Shown one piece after another: positions 1 to 6,991 of a stretch of DNA of 64,000 bases (the stretch's first letter is position 1; every line of letters begins with the position of its first letter). A model generated the notes under the pieces. That model ran no database searches. It saw nothing but the letters and a program-made list of their open reading frames with translations, and was not told the DNA's origin. The DNA is from an uncultured Thiohalocapsa sp. GTDB lineage: Bacteria; Pseudomonadota; Gammaproteobacteria; Chromatiales; Chromatiaceae. The translations under genes and the position numbers were made by a program. The stretch lies in assembly GCF_913062725.1 (NCBI RefSeq), contig NZ_CAJXWY010000011.1, forward strand, positions 16,756-80,755, written 5' to 3'.

Positions 1-21
1 GAAGGAGTAACAACCACACTA

Positions 22-52
22 CGCCCGCACGGCAAGCGACCGCTTGCGGGCG
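22..52 (-). terminator. Stem-loop after the restriction endonuclease gene
   Basis: Directly beyond the stop codon of the BamHI-type endonuclease gene, CAAGCG (33-38) pairs with CGCTTG (41-46) and CGCCCG (22-27) with CGGGCG (47-52), leaving a 5-nt bulge on one side. The position suits a transcript end, but no clear U-tract follows on the minus strand, so this may be only a stabilising 3' hairpin. Confidence 0.25.
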
Positions 53-679
53 CTATCGCAAAGCCCGACCGTCCGTGCCCTTTGGGATCTTCGGCACATC
101 GAAGCTCTCGGCATCATGCTCGACGACGACAATGCGCAGCGCGCCGTTGATGCCGGTCAGATCTCGCCAAAGGCCAAAGTAGGGCTCCAACTCGCCGATG
201 TTGCCGATGCGGTCGGTCAAGTAGATTTTGAGTCGGTTGCTGGGCACGACGAGAAAGCTGCCGATGGTCGCCGTCTCCTTCATAGTGAGGAACAGCTTAT
301 TCAGTGCCCGATGGCTGGATGAGATGTTCCCCGTCTCCCACTCAAAGGCGACAAAGCCCTCCGGCGTCGTCTTCAAGGCATCCAAGTCACCGGTGCGCAG
401 GACACTGGAGCCGACATCGGGCAGCCGCTCGACGTCCCAGCCGCGCTCACGAAGGGCGCGGATGCACGGTACCTTGATAAGCTTGACGCCGTTGCCCTCG
501 CCGCTCTTCTTGCCGCTCTCCGGATAGATGGTGAAAGATCCGGCCCCCTGCGGCCAATCCGTCAGCGCGACGGCCTCGCGCACATCATCCCAGGCTTGCT
601 GCAAGGCTGCCGAGCGCTGGAACAGCTCCGGATTTAGGATGTCGTGATACTCAAGAAGCCGCACGGTTCCATCCTCCAT
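53..679 (-). CDS. BamHI-family type II restriction endonuclease
   Basis: A 208-residue enzyme that should cut unmodified DNA; BamHI recognises GGATCC and is 213 residues. Similarity to remembered BamHI runs along the whole length: FTI near residue 49, the ETGNISS-HR segment at 115-124, YLTDR at 153-157, ELEPYF at 163-168 and IPKGTDG at 198-204. The catalytic acidic pair is E113 and E115, and D98 or D100 matches the metal-binding Asp94. D156-R157 match the BamHI base-contacting Asp154-Arg155. Start chosen at ATG 679, because the downstream sequence then aligns with BamHI from its first residue; it overlaps the upstream controller gene by 29 nt, as is common in C-R operons. The family call is strong, and GGATCC specificity is inferred from the conserved contact residues. 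Confidence 0.9.
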   Translation of the reverse strand: MEDGTVRLLEYHDILNPELFQRSAALQQAWDDVREAVALTDWPQGAGSFTIYPESGKKSGEGNGVKLIKVPCIRALRERGWDVERLPDVGSSVLRTGDLDALKTTPEGFVAFEWETGNISSSHRALNKLFLTMKETATIGSFLVVPSNRLKIYLTDRIGNIGELEPYFGLWRDLTGINGALRIVVVEHDAESFDVPKIPKGTDGRALR

Positions 680-902
680 GGGCCAAGACCCTGGCGACTT
701 CAGCCACCAGCTGTTCCGGGCGAACGCCGAGCGGGCCGGCAAGCTGGAGGATGGTCGTCAGCGACGGCTGCCGCAGACCCCGCTCCAATAGCGAGATGAA
801 CGTCCGGTCCAGCTCGCTCTCCTGCGCCAATGCCTCCTGCGACAGTGAGCGCCTGCGCCGCAGATCGCGCAGCACAATGCCGAAAGCCTGCTCAGGCTCC
901 AT
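651..902 (-). CDS. Controller (C) protein of the restriction-modification system, XRE-type
   Basis: An 83-residue helix-turn-helix protein of the size and type of C proteins such as C.PvuII and C.BamHI. Residues 8-65 form the XRE fold (LRDLRRRRSLSQEALA, then DRTFISLLERGLRQPSL). C proteins delay and then boost endonuclease expression after entry into a new host by binding C-boxes as dimers. Such boxes lie 46-69 nt upstream of ATG 902. The gene is read with the endonuclease gene and divergently from the methyltransferase, the arrangement of the BamHI system. ATG 902 is preferred to the in-frame extension to 941 because that would add non-conserved residues. Confidence 0.88.
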   Translation of the reverse strand: MEPEQAFGIVLRDLRRRRSLSQEALAQESELDRTFISLLERGLRQPSLTTILQLAGPLGVRPEQLVAEVARVLAHGGWNRAAS

Positions 903-947
903 GTTCCGCTCCGACCGGATAGCAGTCGGCAGCCTAAGCACCCATCA

Positions 948-971
948 GACAATAGTCGACGGACTATAGTC
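948..971. promoter_or_regulatory. Tandem C-box operator between the controller and methyltransferase genes
   Basis: Two near-identical boxes, GACAATAGTC (948-957) and GACTATAGTC (962-971), are separated by the four bases GACG. This matches the known C-box layout of Esp1396I/AhdI-type systems (GACT-TATAGTC half-sites with a short spacer). The pair sits in the 124-bp divergent region between the C gene (start 902) and the M gene (start 1027), so it could control both promoters. The match is seen directly; binding is inferred. Confidence 0.8.
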
Positions 972-1026
972 TTCAGGTTGTACTCCCCTCGTGCTAGGAT
1001 GCCCGCGGGACAACAGAGGATAGTCG

Positions 1027-2259
1027 ATGAGCTTCTCCGATCAGTTCTTCCGTGCCCTCGACGTCGCGCCTGGTGATCGACGCGAGATCAATGACTTCGC
1101 TGAGCGCAGCGGCGTGCCGGTGGCGCGGCTGCGTCACTACAACGACGCCAACATACTGCCGAGCGGCGAAGACCTGCCGCAGGTGCTCGCGGCGGCGGGC
1201 ATCACAGAACTCGAGCTGATGCTCGCGATGGGCCGCCTGTCCCGCGAGACGCTGAACGCCATCCAAGCCAATGCGGCGACCGTTGCCAAGCTGCTGGAGC
1301 CGCAGCCGGCATCCGACGCGCAGCCGCAGGCCGCCACCACCGCACCTCGCGTCACGCTGGAAACCCACCTGGGCCGTCTCTATGAAGGCGACTGCATGGA
1401 CCTGATGCCCACCCTGGACAGCGATTCGGTGGACATGATCTTTGCCGACCCGCCCTTCAATTTGAAAAAGCTCTACCCATCCAGCATCGACGACAATCTC
1501 AAGACCGAGCGCTACCTGGAATGGTGCGAGTCCTGGCTCACCGAGTGCATCCGCCTCCTTAAGCCCGGCGGCGCCCTGTTTGTCTGGAACCTCCCGCGCT
1601 GGAACGCCGAGCTCGCCGCCTTCCTGAACGGCCGGCTGAGCTTCGTCCACTGGATCGCCGTGGACATCAAGTACAGCCTACCCATCCAGCGCCGGTTATA
1701 CCCGTCCCATTATTCCCTGCTTTACTACGTGAAAGGACCGCAGGCGCGCGTCTTCCACCCGGACCGCCTGCCCATGCAGGTCTGCCCCCACTGCGCCGGC
1801 GACCTGCGCGACTACGGCGGCTACAAGGCCAAGATGAACCCGAAAGGAGTCAACCTCTCCGATGTCTGGTGGGACGTGTCCCCGGTGCGGCACGCCAAGT
1901 ACAAGCGCCGCAACGGCGCGAACGAGCTGCCCCTCAAGGTCTTGGACCGGGTGGTCGAGCTGTCGACGGACGAGGGAGATCTCGTCTTCGATCCTTTCGG
2001 CGGGGCCGGCACCACCTACATGGCAGCGGAGCTCAAGGCCCGCCGCTGGCTTGGTATCGAGATTGGTCCGACGGACGACATTGTGCGGCGGTTCGCGGAG
2101 CTCGAGCAAGACCGCAAGATCCTGGCCGATCAGAGGAACAAACTGAACGCGCTCTTTCCAACGGAGGTGCTCATCGCTAGGGAACGGGCGGGTTGGTGGA
2201 CTACTGAATCGGTCCGGCACAAGCCTCAAAATGTCAAGAACAACCTGAACCTCGGCTAA
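1027..2259 (+). CDS. Beta-class DNA methyltransferase of the BamHI-type system
   Basis: A 410-residue SAM-dependent DNA methyltransferase. Motif IV, DPPFN, is at 141-145 and motif I, DPFGGAGTT, at 322-330; the order IV before I places it in the beta class. It should protect the sites cut by the adjacent endonuclease. DPPFN alone does not decide between N6-adenine and N4-cytosine; the BamHI partner suggests N4-cytosine in GGATCC. Residues 1-90 precede the catalytic core and contain a helix-rich segment (DFAERSGVPVARLRHY) resembling a helix-turn-helix, which may allow autoregulation. A CPHC motif lies at 253-256 in the probable target-recognition region. The gene is divergent from C and R with the C-boxes between. 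Confidence 0.9.
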   Translation: MSFSDQFFRALDVAPGDRREINDFAERSGVPVARLRHYNDANILPSGEDLPQVLAAAGITELELMLAMGRLSRETLNAIQANAATVAKLLEPQPASDAQPQAATTAPRVTLETHLGRLYEGDCMDLMPTLDSDSVDMIFADPPFNLKKLYPSSIDDNLKTERYLEWCESWLTECIRLLKPGGALFVWNLPRWNAELAAFLNGRLSFVHWIAVDIKYSLPIQRRLYPSHYSLLYYVKGPQARVFHPDRLPMQVCPHCAGDLRDYGGYKAKMNPKGVNLSDVWWDVSPVRHAKYKRRNGANELPLKVLDRVVELSTDEGDLVFDPFGGAGTTYMAAELKARRWLGIEIGPTDDIVRRFAELEQDRKILADQRNKLNALFPTEVLIARERAGWWTTESVRHKPQNVKNNLNLG

Positions 2260-2351
2260 ACATTTGGATCTAATGGCTTACGAGGGCCACACTCCGATAG
2301 GGCTCTTATGCCCTTGGAATACTCAACGCCCTTAATCACGTGATCTCGGCC

Positions 2352-3380
2352 ATGACATCTCTCGTATTCTTCAACAATAAAGGCGGCGTCGGAAAGACCA
2401 CACTCGCCTGCAATGTTGTTTCGTTTCTCAATACGCAAAAGGGGAAGCGTGCTTTACTTATAGACGCGGACCCGCAATGCAATGCAACCCAGTCTATTTT
2501 GAGCGATGAAACTTGCGAAGATATCTACCTGAATGAGAACCCGGAACACGAAACAATCTTTTCGTGTTTATCCCCTCTCAGCGAGGGCGAGCCTACAGCA
2601 AATACCGCGATAAACCCAATTTTGGGCTCGGGGAATCGCTTTCTCACCGACATAATACCTGGACATCCAAGAATGAGCATCATCGAAGACAAGCTGAGCG
2701 ACGCCTGGGCGGGCCTGCGAGCGCGGGACATCGGCGGCTACAGAGTCACTAACTGGTGCAACGAGTTGCTTGGCACGTTAAACAACCGCTATGACTTAAT
2801 AGTATTTGACGTCGGACCGTCTCTCGGCGCTTTAAACCGATCTGTCATATTATCCTGCGATTTCATTGTAACCCCGTTTGGATGCGACATATTCAGTTTA
2901 CTTGGAATAAAAAACATATCCGGATGGATACAGCAATGGCAAAAGCAGTACGAAAAATCGATAGAGGATACGAAAGAGGAACAGCCCGAAGTCTTCCACA
3001 AGTACAACATAATCGCCGAGACCAACGACAGGTTTCGTTTCGCCGGATACTCGGTGCAGCAATATGTCACAAGATCTTTTAAGACTGGCCGAAGGCCGGT
3101 TAAATCGTACGACCGCATTATGAAGCAAATACCAGGCACAGTGAACGAGGCCATGGCTTTCCTGATGCCCAATCAACTGGACAGAACCGACTTGGAACTG
3201 GGACACATCCCCAATCTATACAGTCTTATACCAATGGCGCAATCTGCAAAGTCGCCAATACACGAGCTCTCGAGTGCAGATGGGTTGGTGGGCAGCCAGT
3301 ATACGCAAGTAAAATCTTATGCTACGCTGATCTCTTCGCTTTGCGACAAGTTGCTGACCAATATTCGGGAGTCCCCGTGA
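2352..3380 (+). CDS. ParA/MinD-type ATPase, first gene of a ParA-SIR2 operon
   Basis: A 342-residue P-loop ATPase of the ParA/MinD superfamily. The deviant Walker A KGGVGKTT is at 10-17 with both lysines, DADPQCN (38-44) is the switch I region, and VFDVGPSLG (151-159) is the Walker B strand. At 342 residues it is longer than plain ParA (about 200-260), with extra sequence at roughly 55-135 and 180-300. No ParB or centromere-like repeats lie nearby, so plasmid or chromosome partition is unlikely. ATG 2352 is chosen because it places the P-loop ten residues in; an in-frame GTG at 2340 is the alternative. Its stop overlaps the SIR2 start as GTGA, implying translational coupling. The DNA is visibly richer in A/T than its neighbours, which suggests transfer. 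The function of the pair is not known to me. Confidence 0.85.
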   Translation: MTSLVFFNNKGGVGKTTLACNVVSFLNTQKGKRALLIDADPQCNATQSILSDETCEDIYLNENPEHETIFSCLSPLSEGEPTANTAINPILGSGNRFLTDIIPGHPRMSIIEDKLSDAWAGLRARDIGGYRVTNWCNELLGTLNNRYDLIVFDVGPSLGALNRSVILSCDFIVTPFGCDIFSLLGIKNISGWIQQWQKQYEKSIEDTKEEQPEVFHKYNIIAETNDRFRFAGYSVQQYVTRSFKTGRRPVKSYDRIMKQIPGTVNEAMAFLMPNQLDRTDLELGHIPNLYSLIPMAQSAKSPIHELSSADGLVGSQYTQVKSYATLISSLCDKLLTNIRESP

Positions 3381-4234
3381 TCGCTTGGCCAGATGCTTTA
3401 GTAAGAGAAGTTGCGAGGAGGCGTTGCGTCCTTTTCTTGGGCGCCGGCGCTTCTGCTTCCGCGGCTGATCCAGAAGGCAGGCGACCGAAAGGCTGGCAAG
3501 AGCTACTGCGCGACGCTTGCACTTTGGTGCGGAGCGATGAGGCAAGAGCAGCCATCGAAGAAATGATCGCGGAGAAGCGCTATCTGTTATGTTTACAGGC
3601 GATTACACAAGAGACGGATCGATCGGACTATCACGATTTTCTCAATACACACTTCAACAATCCCGGATTTCAACCAGGCGAACTACATCGCATTATCCTG
3701 GCCCTCGATTCCAGATTGGTAATAACGACAAATTTTGACAAGATATACGAGCGCCTGTGCCTCTCCTCATCCCAAGAAGGTTACAAGGTAGTCAATTACT
3801 ATACCGATTCGCTAGGTGATGAATTGCGCGCGGATACGAGACTGATAATTAAAGCCCACGGCACAATTGATGACATCCAGCGAATGGTTTTCACAAAATC
3901 CGAATATCATTCGGCAAAGCAAAATTACCCACATTTCTACACGCTCCTCAAATCAATATTCCTAACAAACACCTGCGTGTTTATTGGCTGCAGCCTTGAC
4001 GACCCGGACGTGCTCCTGGTCCTTGAAGATGTGAGGATCACCGCCACAAGTCAGCGCCCGCATTATGCGCTCGTTCTTGAAGGGGAGCACAGCACATATG
4101 CTCTACAAGATTGGACAGACGCATTTAACATCCGGGCGCTCGAGTACGGCCCCGATCATGACGGTCTTCTGACAGCGCTTCAGGACCTGCAAAGTCGCGT
4201 TGATGAATATAGAAGTATCAATCCTCAGGGATAA
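3377..4234 (+). CDS. SIR2-like domain protein, partner of the ParA-type ATPase
   Basis: A 285-residue protein with the SIR2 hallmarks: LGAGAS (21-26) for NAD binding, TTNFD (117-121) in place of TQNID, KAHG (159-162) with the catalytic His161, and GCSLDDPD (204-211). SIR2-like domains in bacterial defence systems (Thoeris ThsA, DSR, SIR2-HerA, SIR2-Argonaute) usually destroy NAD on infection, and an intact catalytic set makes that plausible here. Start taken as GTG 3377 inside the GTGA overlap with the preceding ATPase gene. The protein is almost entirely the SIR2 domain, so sensing would have to come from the ATPase. Its location beside a restriction-modification system supports a defence role. 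Family assignment is firm, and the role is inference. Confidence 0.85.
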   Translation: MIAWPDALVREVARRRCVLFLGAGASASAADPEGRRPKGWQELLRDACTLVRSDEARAAIEEMIAEKRYLLCLQAITQETDRSDYHDFLNTHFNNPGFQPGELHRIILALDSRLVITTNFDKIYERLCLSSSQEGYKVVNYYTDSLGDELRADTRLIIKAHGTIDDIQRMVFTKSEYHSAKQNYPHFYTLLKSIFLTNTCVFIGCSLDDPDVLLVLEDVRITATSQRPHYALVLEGEHSTYALQDWTDAFNIRALEYGPDHDGLLTALQDLQSRVDEYRSINPQG

Positions 4235-4283
4235 ATTCCGTTGCCGGCGGGTATCCCTCGGTGGTTGTCAAGCCAGTTGTGGG

Positions 4284-5002
4284 TGCCGTAGTAATGTGGC
4301 TTCGGTCGGCACGGAGCTGACCGGGCAGCATGAGAAGCTGCCGAAGTGATGGCGGAACCGACCCGCCGGAGTCTGCCTGCAGGGGCCGGCTCCAAACACA
4401 CCCGAGCAGCCTTGGCTGAAGACCATGGTCGTGGGCGTAGGGGGAGAAGGCGCATCCATGTGGTGCGTCACGTAGGAATCGAGAAGGCGAGTGACCACGA
4501 ACCCTCGTAGAGGTGTCGAAACTGAGTAGCAGACATCAAAACCAGAGGCCACAACTATCTCTGGGACGAGCCCATCGGGAGCCTGTTGACTGGGTGGGCG
4601 GTGTCCGGCATCGAGAGGGCGCGAGTTCGATTCAGGCACTTCGGTGGAACCGCGGGAACTCGGATCGTGATGCCAAGGGAGCCTGCCAAGTGAAGCAAAG
4701 CGAGGCACTGAGTATCGACGCACGGTCCGAGGACGGACCGGCCCTTACGAGCGTTAAGGGGCCTGTAATGGGTTCCGAGCAAAGGGGTCGGGTTGTTCCA
4801 GTCGCATCGTAGGCCAACTCCTTGCGCAGGATGAGCCCGCGATCACGACATTATCCTCTGTGATCCCACGACGCTGAGCCTGGAGACGGCTTGGCGACAA
4901 GCACGGGCATTGAGGGTTGGAACAACAGGAGCCCGGTGAGTCGAGAGGCTCGCGCCGGGTTCTGCGAGCGGTTGAGGGGGCAGTTCCCTCGGCCGACTCA
5001 AC
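4284..5002 (+). mobile_element. Group II intron ribozyme without a reverse transcriptase gene
   Basis: The 815-bp stretch after the SIR2 gene has no convincing gene but folds like a group II intron. A textbook domain V is at 4929-4962. Domain VI follows, with GGTT (4970-4973) pairing AACC (5000-5003), GAGGG (4974-4978) pairing CCCTC (4986-4990), and a candidate branch-point A at 4996. Upstream are hairpins such as GGTCC/GGACC (4724-4739) and GGCCCTTA/TTAAGGGGCC (4740-4763), as in the 5' domains. The intron-encoded protein normally in domain IV is absent; only about 110 nt separate the 5' half from domain V. The 3' end near 5002 is inferred from domain VI. The 5' end is uncertain (about 4260-4300). 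It would need a maturase in trans to splice or move efficiently. Confidence 0.7.
4929..4962 (+). ncRNA. Group II intron domain V
   Basis: Exactly 34 nt, the fixed size of domain V. The basal helix GAGCCCGG pairs with CCGGGTTC, carrying the catalytic AGC triad at 4930-4932. The two-base CG bulge is at 4953-4954. The upper helix TGAGTC/GGCTCG is closed by a GAGA (GNRA) tetraloop at 4943-4946. Every element of the catalytic hairpin is intact. Confidence 0.85.
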
Positions 5003-5049
5003 CGCCGGCACCGTGATTCTCGGGTCTTGGTACGACCGACCTGTGGTTG

Positions 5050-5352
5050 TTAGCGGCGCTCGCCGATTGATTCGAGCGACCGCCGACCGTACATGACCGC
5101 GAGAACGTGGATATCCTCGGCTGCGAGTGCATAGATGAGCCGGTAGCTGTAGACGAAATGCTCGCGGATATTCTCGTCCTGCCGCTCCGGTACCATGCGT
5201 CCCATCCGAGGCTGGGTCAGCAGGAGGTCCGAGCACTCGAAGAACGCGCTGACGACCCGGCGTGTCAGCACCAATGAATCGCGAGCGATGTAGGCGGCGA
5301 TGGCCTCAATGTCATCGAGTGCCTCCGCTGCCCAGATTGCTTCTCCAGCCAT
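5050..5352 (-). CDS. ParE/RelE-family toxin
   Basis: A 100-residue protein with the ParE/RelE fold pattern: an N-terminal helical part (WAAEALDDIEAIAAYIARDS), a middle LLLTQPRMGRMVPE, and the C-terminal strands HFVYSYRLIYAL and HVLAVMYGRRS. ParE-type toxins poison gyrase, while RelE-type toxins cut mRNA; the sequence alone does not settle which, though the YIARDS and PRMGR segments fit ParE better. It follows and overlaps the antitoxin gene on the same strand. A role in stabilising the neighbouring accessory DNA is inference. Confidence 0.8.
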   Translation of the reverse strand: MAGEAIWAAEALDDIEAIAAYIARDSLVLTRRVVSAFFECSDLLLTQPRMGRMVPERQDENIREHFVYSYRLIYALAAEDIHVLAVMYGRRSLESIGERR

Positions 5353-5525
5353 CTGCCCAGCCGCTCCTTGGCTTGGACGGTGTCGAGGGACCGCTCGGCA
5401 GCGATGGATTCCTGATCCTTGCGAATCTTCTCTTGGACATACAGATGATATTGGATGTCTTCCATGCTGACATCGCCAGGAAGTCTCCTCAAAACTTCCA
5501 CGACTTGCTCTTTGGCGGTTTGCAT
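5265..5525 (-). CDS. Antitoxin of the ParE-type module
   Basis: An 86-residue protein just upstream of the toxin. Residues 1-62 (EQVVEVLRRLPGDVSMEDIQYHLYV, then ERLGRWLEK) resemble small proteobacterial antitoxins that precede ParE/RelE toxins; such proteins usually end close to the W-L-E-K motif. Here the frame runs on for another 24 residues of low-complexity, unrelated sequence, overlapping the toxin by 88 nt. This suggests loss of the original stop codon. The antitoxin presumably binds the toxin and represses the operon. Confidence 0.75.
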   Translation of the reverse strand: MQTAKEQVVEVLRRLPGDVSMEDIQYHLYVQEKIRKDQESIAAERSLDTVQAKERLGRWLEKQSGQRRHSMTLRPSPPTSLAIHWC

Positions 5526-5620
5526 CAGGCTACCTCTGATCTCGCTGCCGCTTTAGGATAGGGTTGCGCCGACCGCTCTCGTCGTCAAGCGCAGCCTGCC
5601 ATGTCGGGCTCCAGGCTACC

Positions 5621-5648
5621 TTCACCCTTCACCCTTCACCCTTCACCC
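5621..5648 (+). repeat. Heptanucleotide tandem repeat TTCACCC x4
   Basis: Four perfect copies of TTCACCC, followed by a degenerate TTCAAAC, end 14 nt before the start codon of the ABC ATPase gene. Such a tract can change length by slippage and would alter the 5' leader. It is not a CRISPR. Confidence 0.85.
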
Positions 5649-5668
5649 TTCAAACTTCGGCAGCTCCC

Positions 5669-6844
5669 ATGTCCGACATCATCCTCGACGGCGTCGCCAA
5701 ACGCTTCCCCGACGGCACCGAGGCGCTGAAGCCGACGCATCTCACCATCGGGGACGGCGAGCTGTTCGTGCTGGTGGGTCCGTCCGGCTGCGGCAAGTCC
5801 ACGCTGCTCAAGCTGATCGTCGGACTGGAGCGGCCCAGCAGCGGCGAGGTGCGGGTCGGCGGTGAGACGGTCACGGGACGCGATCCGAAGGACCGCAACA
5901 TGGCCATGGTGTTCCAAAGCTATGCGCTCTATCCGCACATGAGCGTGCGCGACAATCTGGCTTTCCCGCTGAAGCTCGCCAAGGTGGACCGCGCCGAGGC
6001 AGACCGCCGGGTGGCGCGTGCAGCGGAGCTGCTCGAGCTGGGCGAACTGCTGCACCGCAAGCCCGCCGCGCTCTCCGGCGGACAGCGCCAGCGCGTGGCC
6101 ATGGGACGCGCCATCGTGCGGGAGCCGGCGGCCTTCCTGCTCGACGAGCCCCTGTCGAACCTCGATGCCAGGCTGCGCGTGCAAATGCGCAATCAGCTCG
6201 CGGCGCTGCAGCGGCGGCTCGGCACCACCACGGTCTATGTCACCCACGATCAGACCGAGGCCATGACCCTCGGCCACCGCATCGCCGTGCTGCGTCGCGG
6301 CGAGATCCAGCAGGTGGGCAGCCCCCAGGACCTGTACCGGCACCCGGCGAACGTGTTTGTCGCAGGCTTTATCGGCGCACCGGCCATGAACCTGCTCCCG
6401 GCGCGGATCGAGGGCAGTCAACTGGTCCTGCCGATGACCAGCCTGCCCATGCCGCAGCGGCTGCGCGACGCCCTGCCCGCCGGCACCCATGCGGTCATCG
6501 CTGGCATCCGCCCGGAGCATTTTCATCTGGTGGACCGCCCGCCGGCGGGCGCCGGCACGGGCGAGTTCCGCGTTCGGCCGGATCTCGTGGAATGGCTGGG
6601 CGCCGATGTCTTCGTGCACTTCGAAATTCCGGCGGATACCACGGGGATGCGGGCACTCGGGCACAAACAGACCATGCGCCAGGACGACGATGCCGGCGGC
6701 GCGGCACGGCGGCGCGTCACCGCGCGCATGGCGGGCGACACAGCGGTGAGGGAAGACAAGGAGATCACCCTCGCCGTCGACCCCGCGTCGCTGCTGCTGT
6801 TCGCTGCCGACAGCGGCCTGCGCCTCGGGCCGGCGAACGGCTGA
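5669..6844 (+). CDS. CUT1-type sugar ABC transporter ATP-binding protein (UgpC/MalK-like)
   Basis: A 391-residue cytoplasmic ATPase that would power uptake of sugars or glycerol-3-phosphate with CUT1 permeases. Walker A GPSGCGKST is at 37-45, the Q-loop Q83, signature LSGGQ at 135-139, Walker B LLDEP near 157-161 and switch His193. Residues about 240-391 form the TOBE/regulatory domain typical of UgpC, MalK and MsmX. Start taken at ATG 5669; upstream in-frame codons translate a simple repeat. No permease or binding-protein gene is adjacent, so it may be a shared ATPase serving distant permeases. UgpC and MalK cannot be separated by sequence reading alone. Confidence 0.88.
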   Translation: MSDIILDGVAKRFPDGTEALKPTHLTIGDGELFVLVGPSGCGKSTLLKLIVGLERPSSGEVRVGGETVTGRDPKDRNMAMVFQSYALYPHMSVRDNLAFPLKLAKVDRAEADRRVARAAELLELGELLHRKPAALSGGQRQRVAMGRAIVREPAAFLLDEPLSNLDARLRVQMRNQLAALQRRLGTTTVYVTHDQTEAMTLGHRIAVLRRGEIQQVGSPQDLYRHPANVFVAGFIGAPAMNLLPARIEGSQLVLPMTSLPMPQRLRDALPAGTHAVIAGIRPEHFHLVDRPPAGAGTGEFRVRPDLVEWLGADVFVHFEIPADTTGMRALGHKQTMRQDDDAGGAARRRVTARMAGDTAVREDKEITLAVDPASLLLFAADSGLRLGPANG

Positions 6845-6991
6845 GCGCAGTCCGGACTGCCCCATCACCCGATCCGACCCGGGGCGACGGCTAGCGCGAC
6901 GCGGCTGCCGCCTGGACGACGCTTTGGCGAGCGGCCGTTGCCGTGCCGGTGCATGCGCCCGCAGAGGAGACAGTAGCCGGCGGCGACGGCA

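Noticed and set aside
3341..3376. Extending the SIR2 protein 12 codons upstream
   Set aside because: The GTG at 3377 makes a GTGA overlap with the ATPase stop and begins right at the SIR2 fold; the extension overlaps the ATPase gene more deeply without support.
4513..4812. Short open frames in the group II intron region
   Set aside because: They resemble no protein and coincide with RNA hairpins; the region is better explained as ribozyme.
5621..5648. Heptamer repeats considered as iterons or a centromere site for the ParA-type gene
   Set aside because: They are 2.2 kb away, beyond an intron and a toxin-antitoxin module, next to an ABC gene; no ParB or Rep gene is present.
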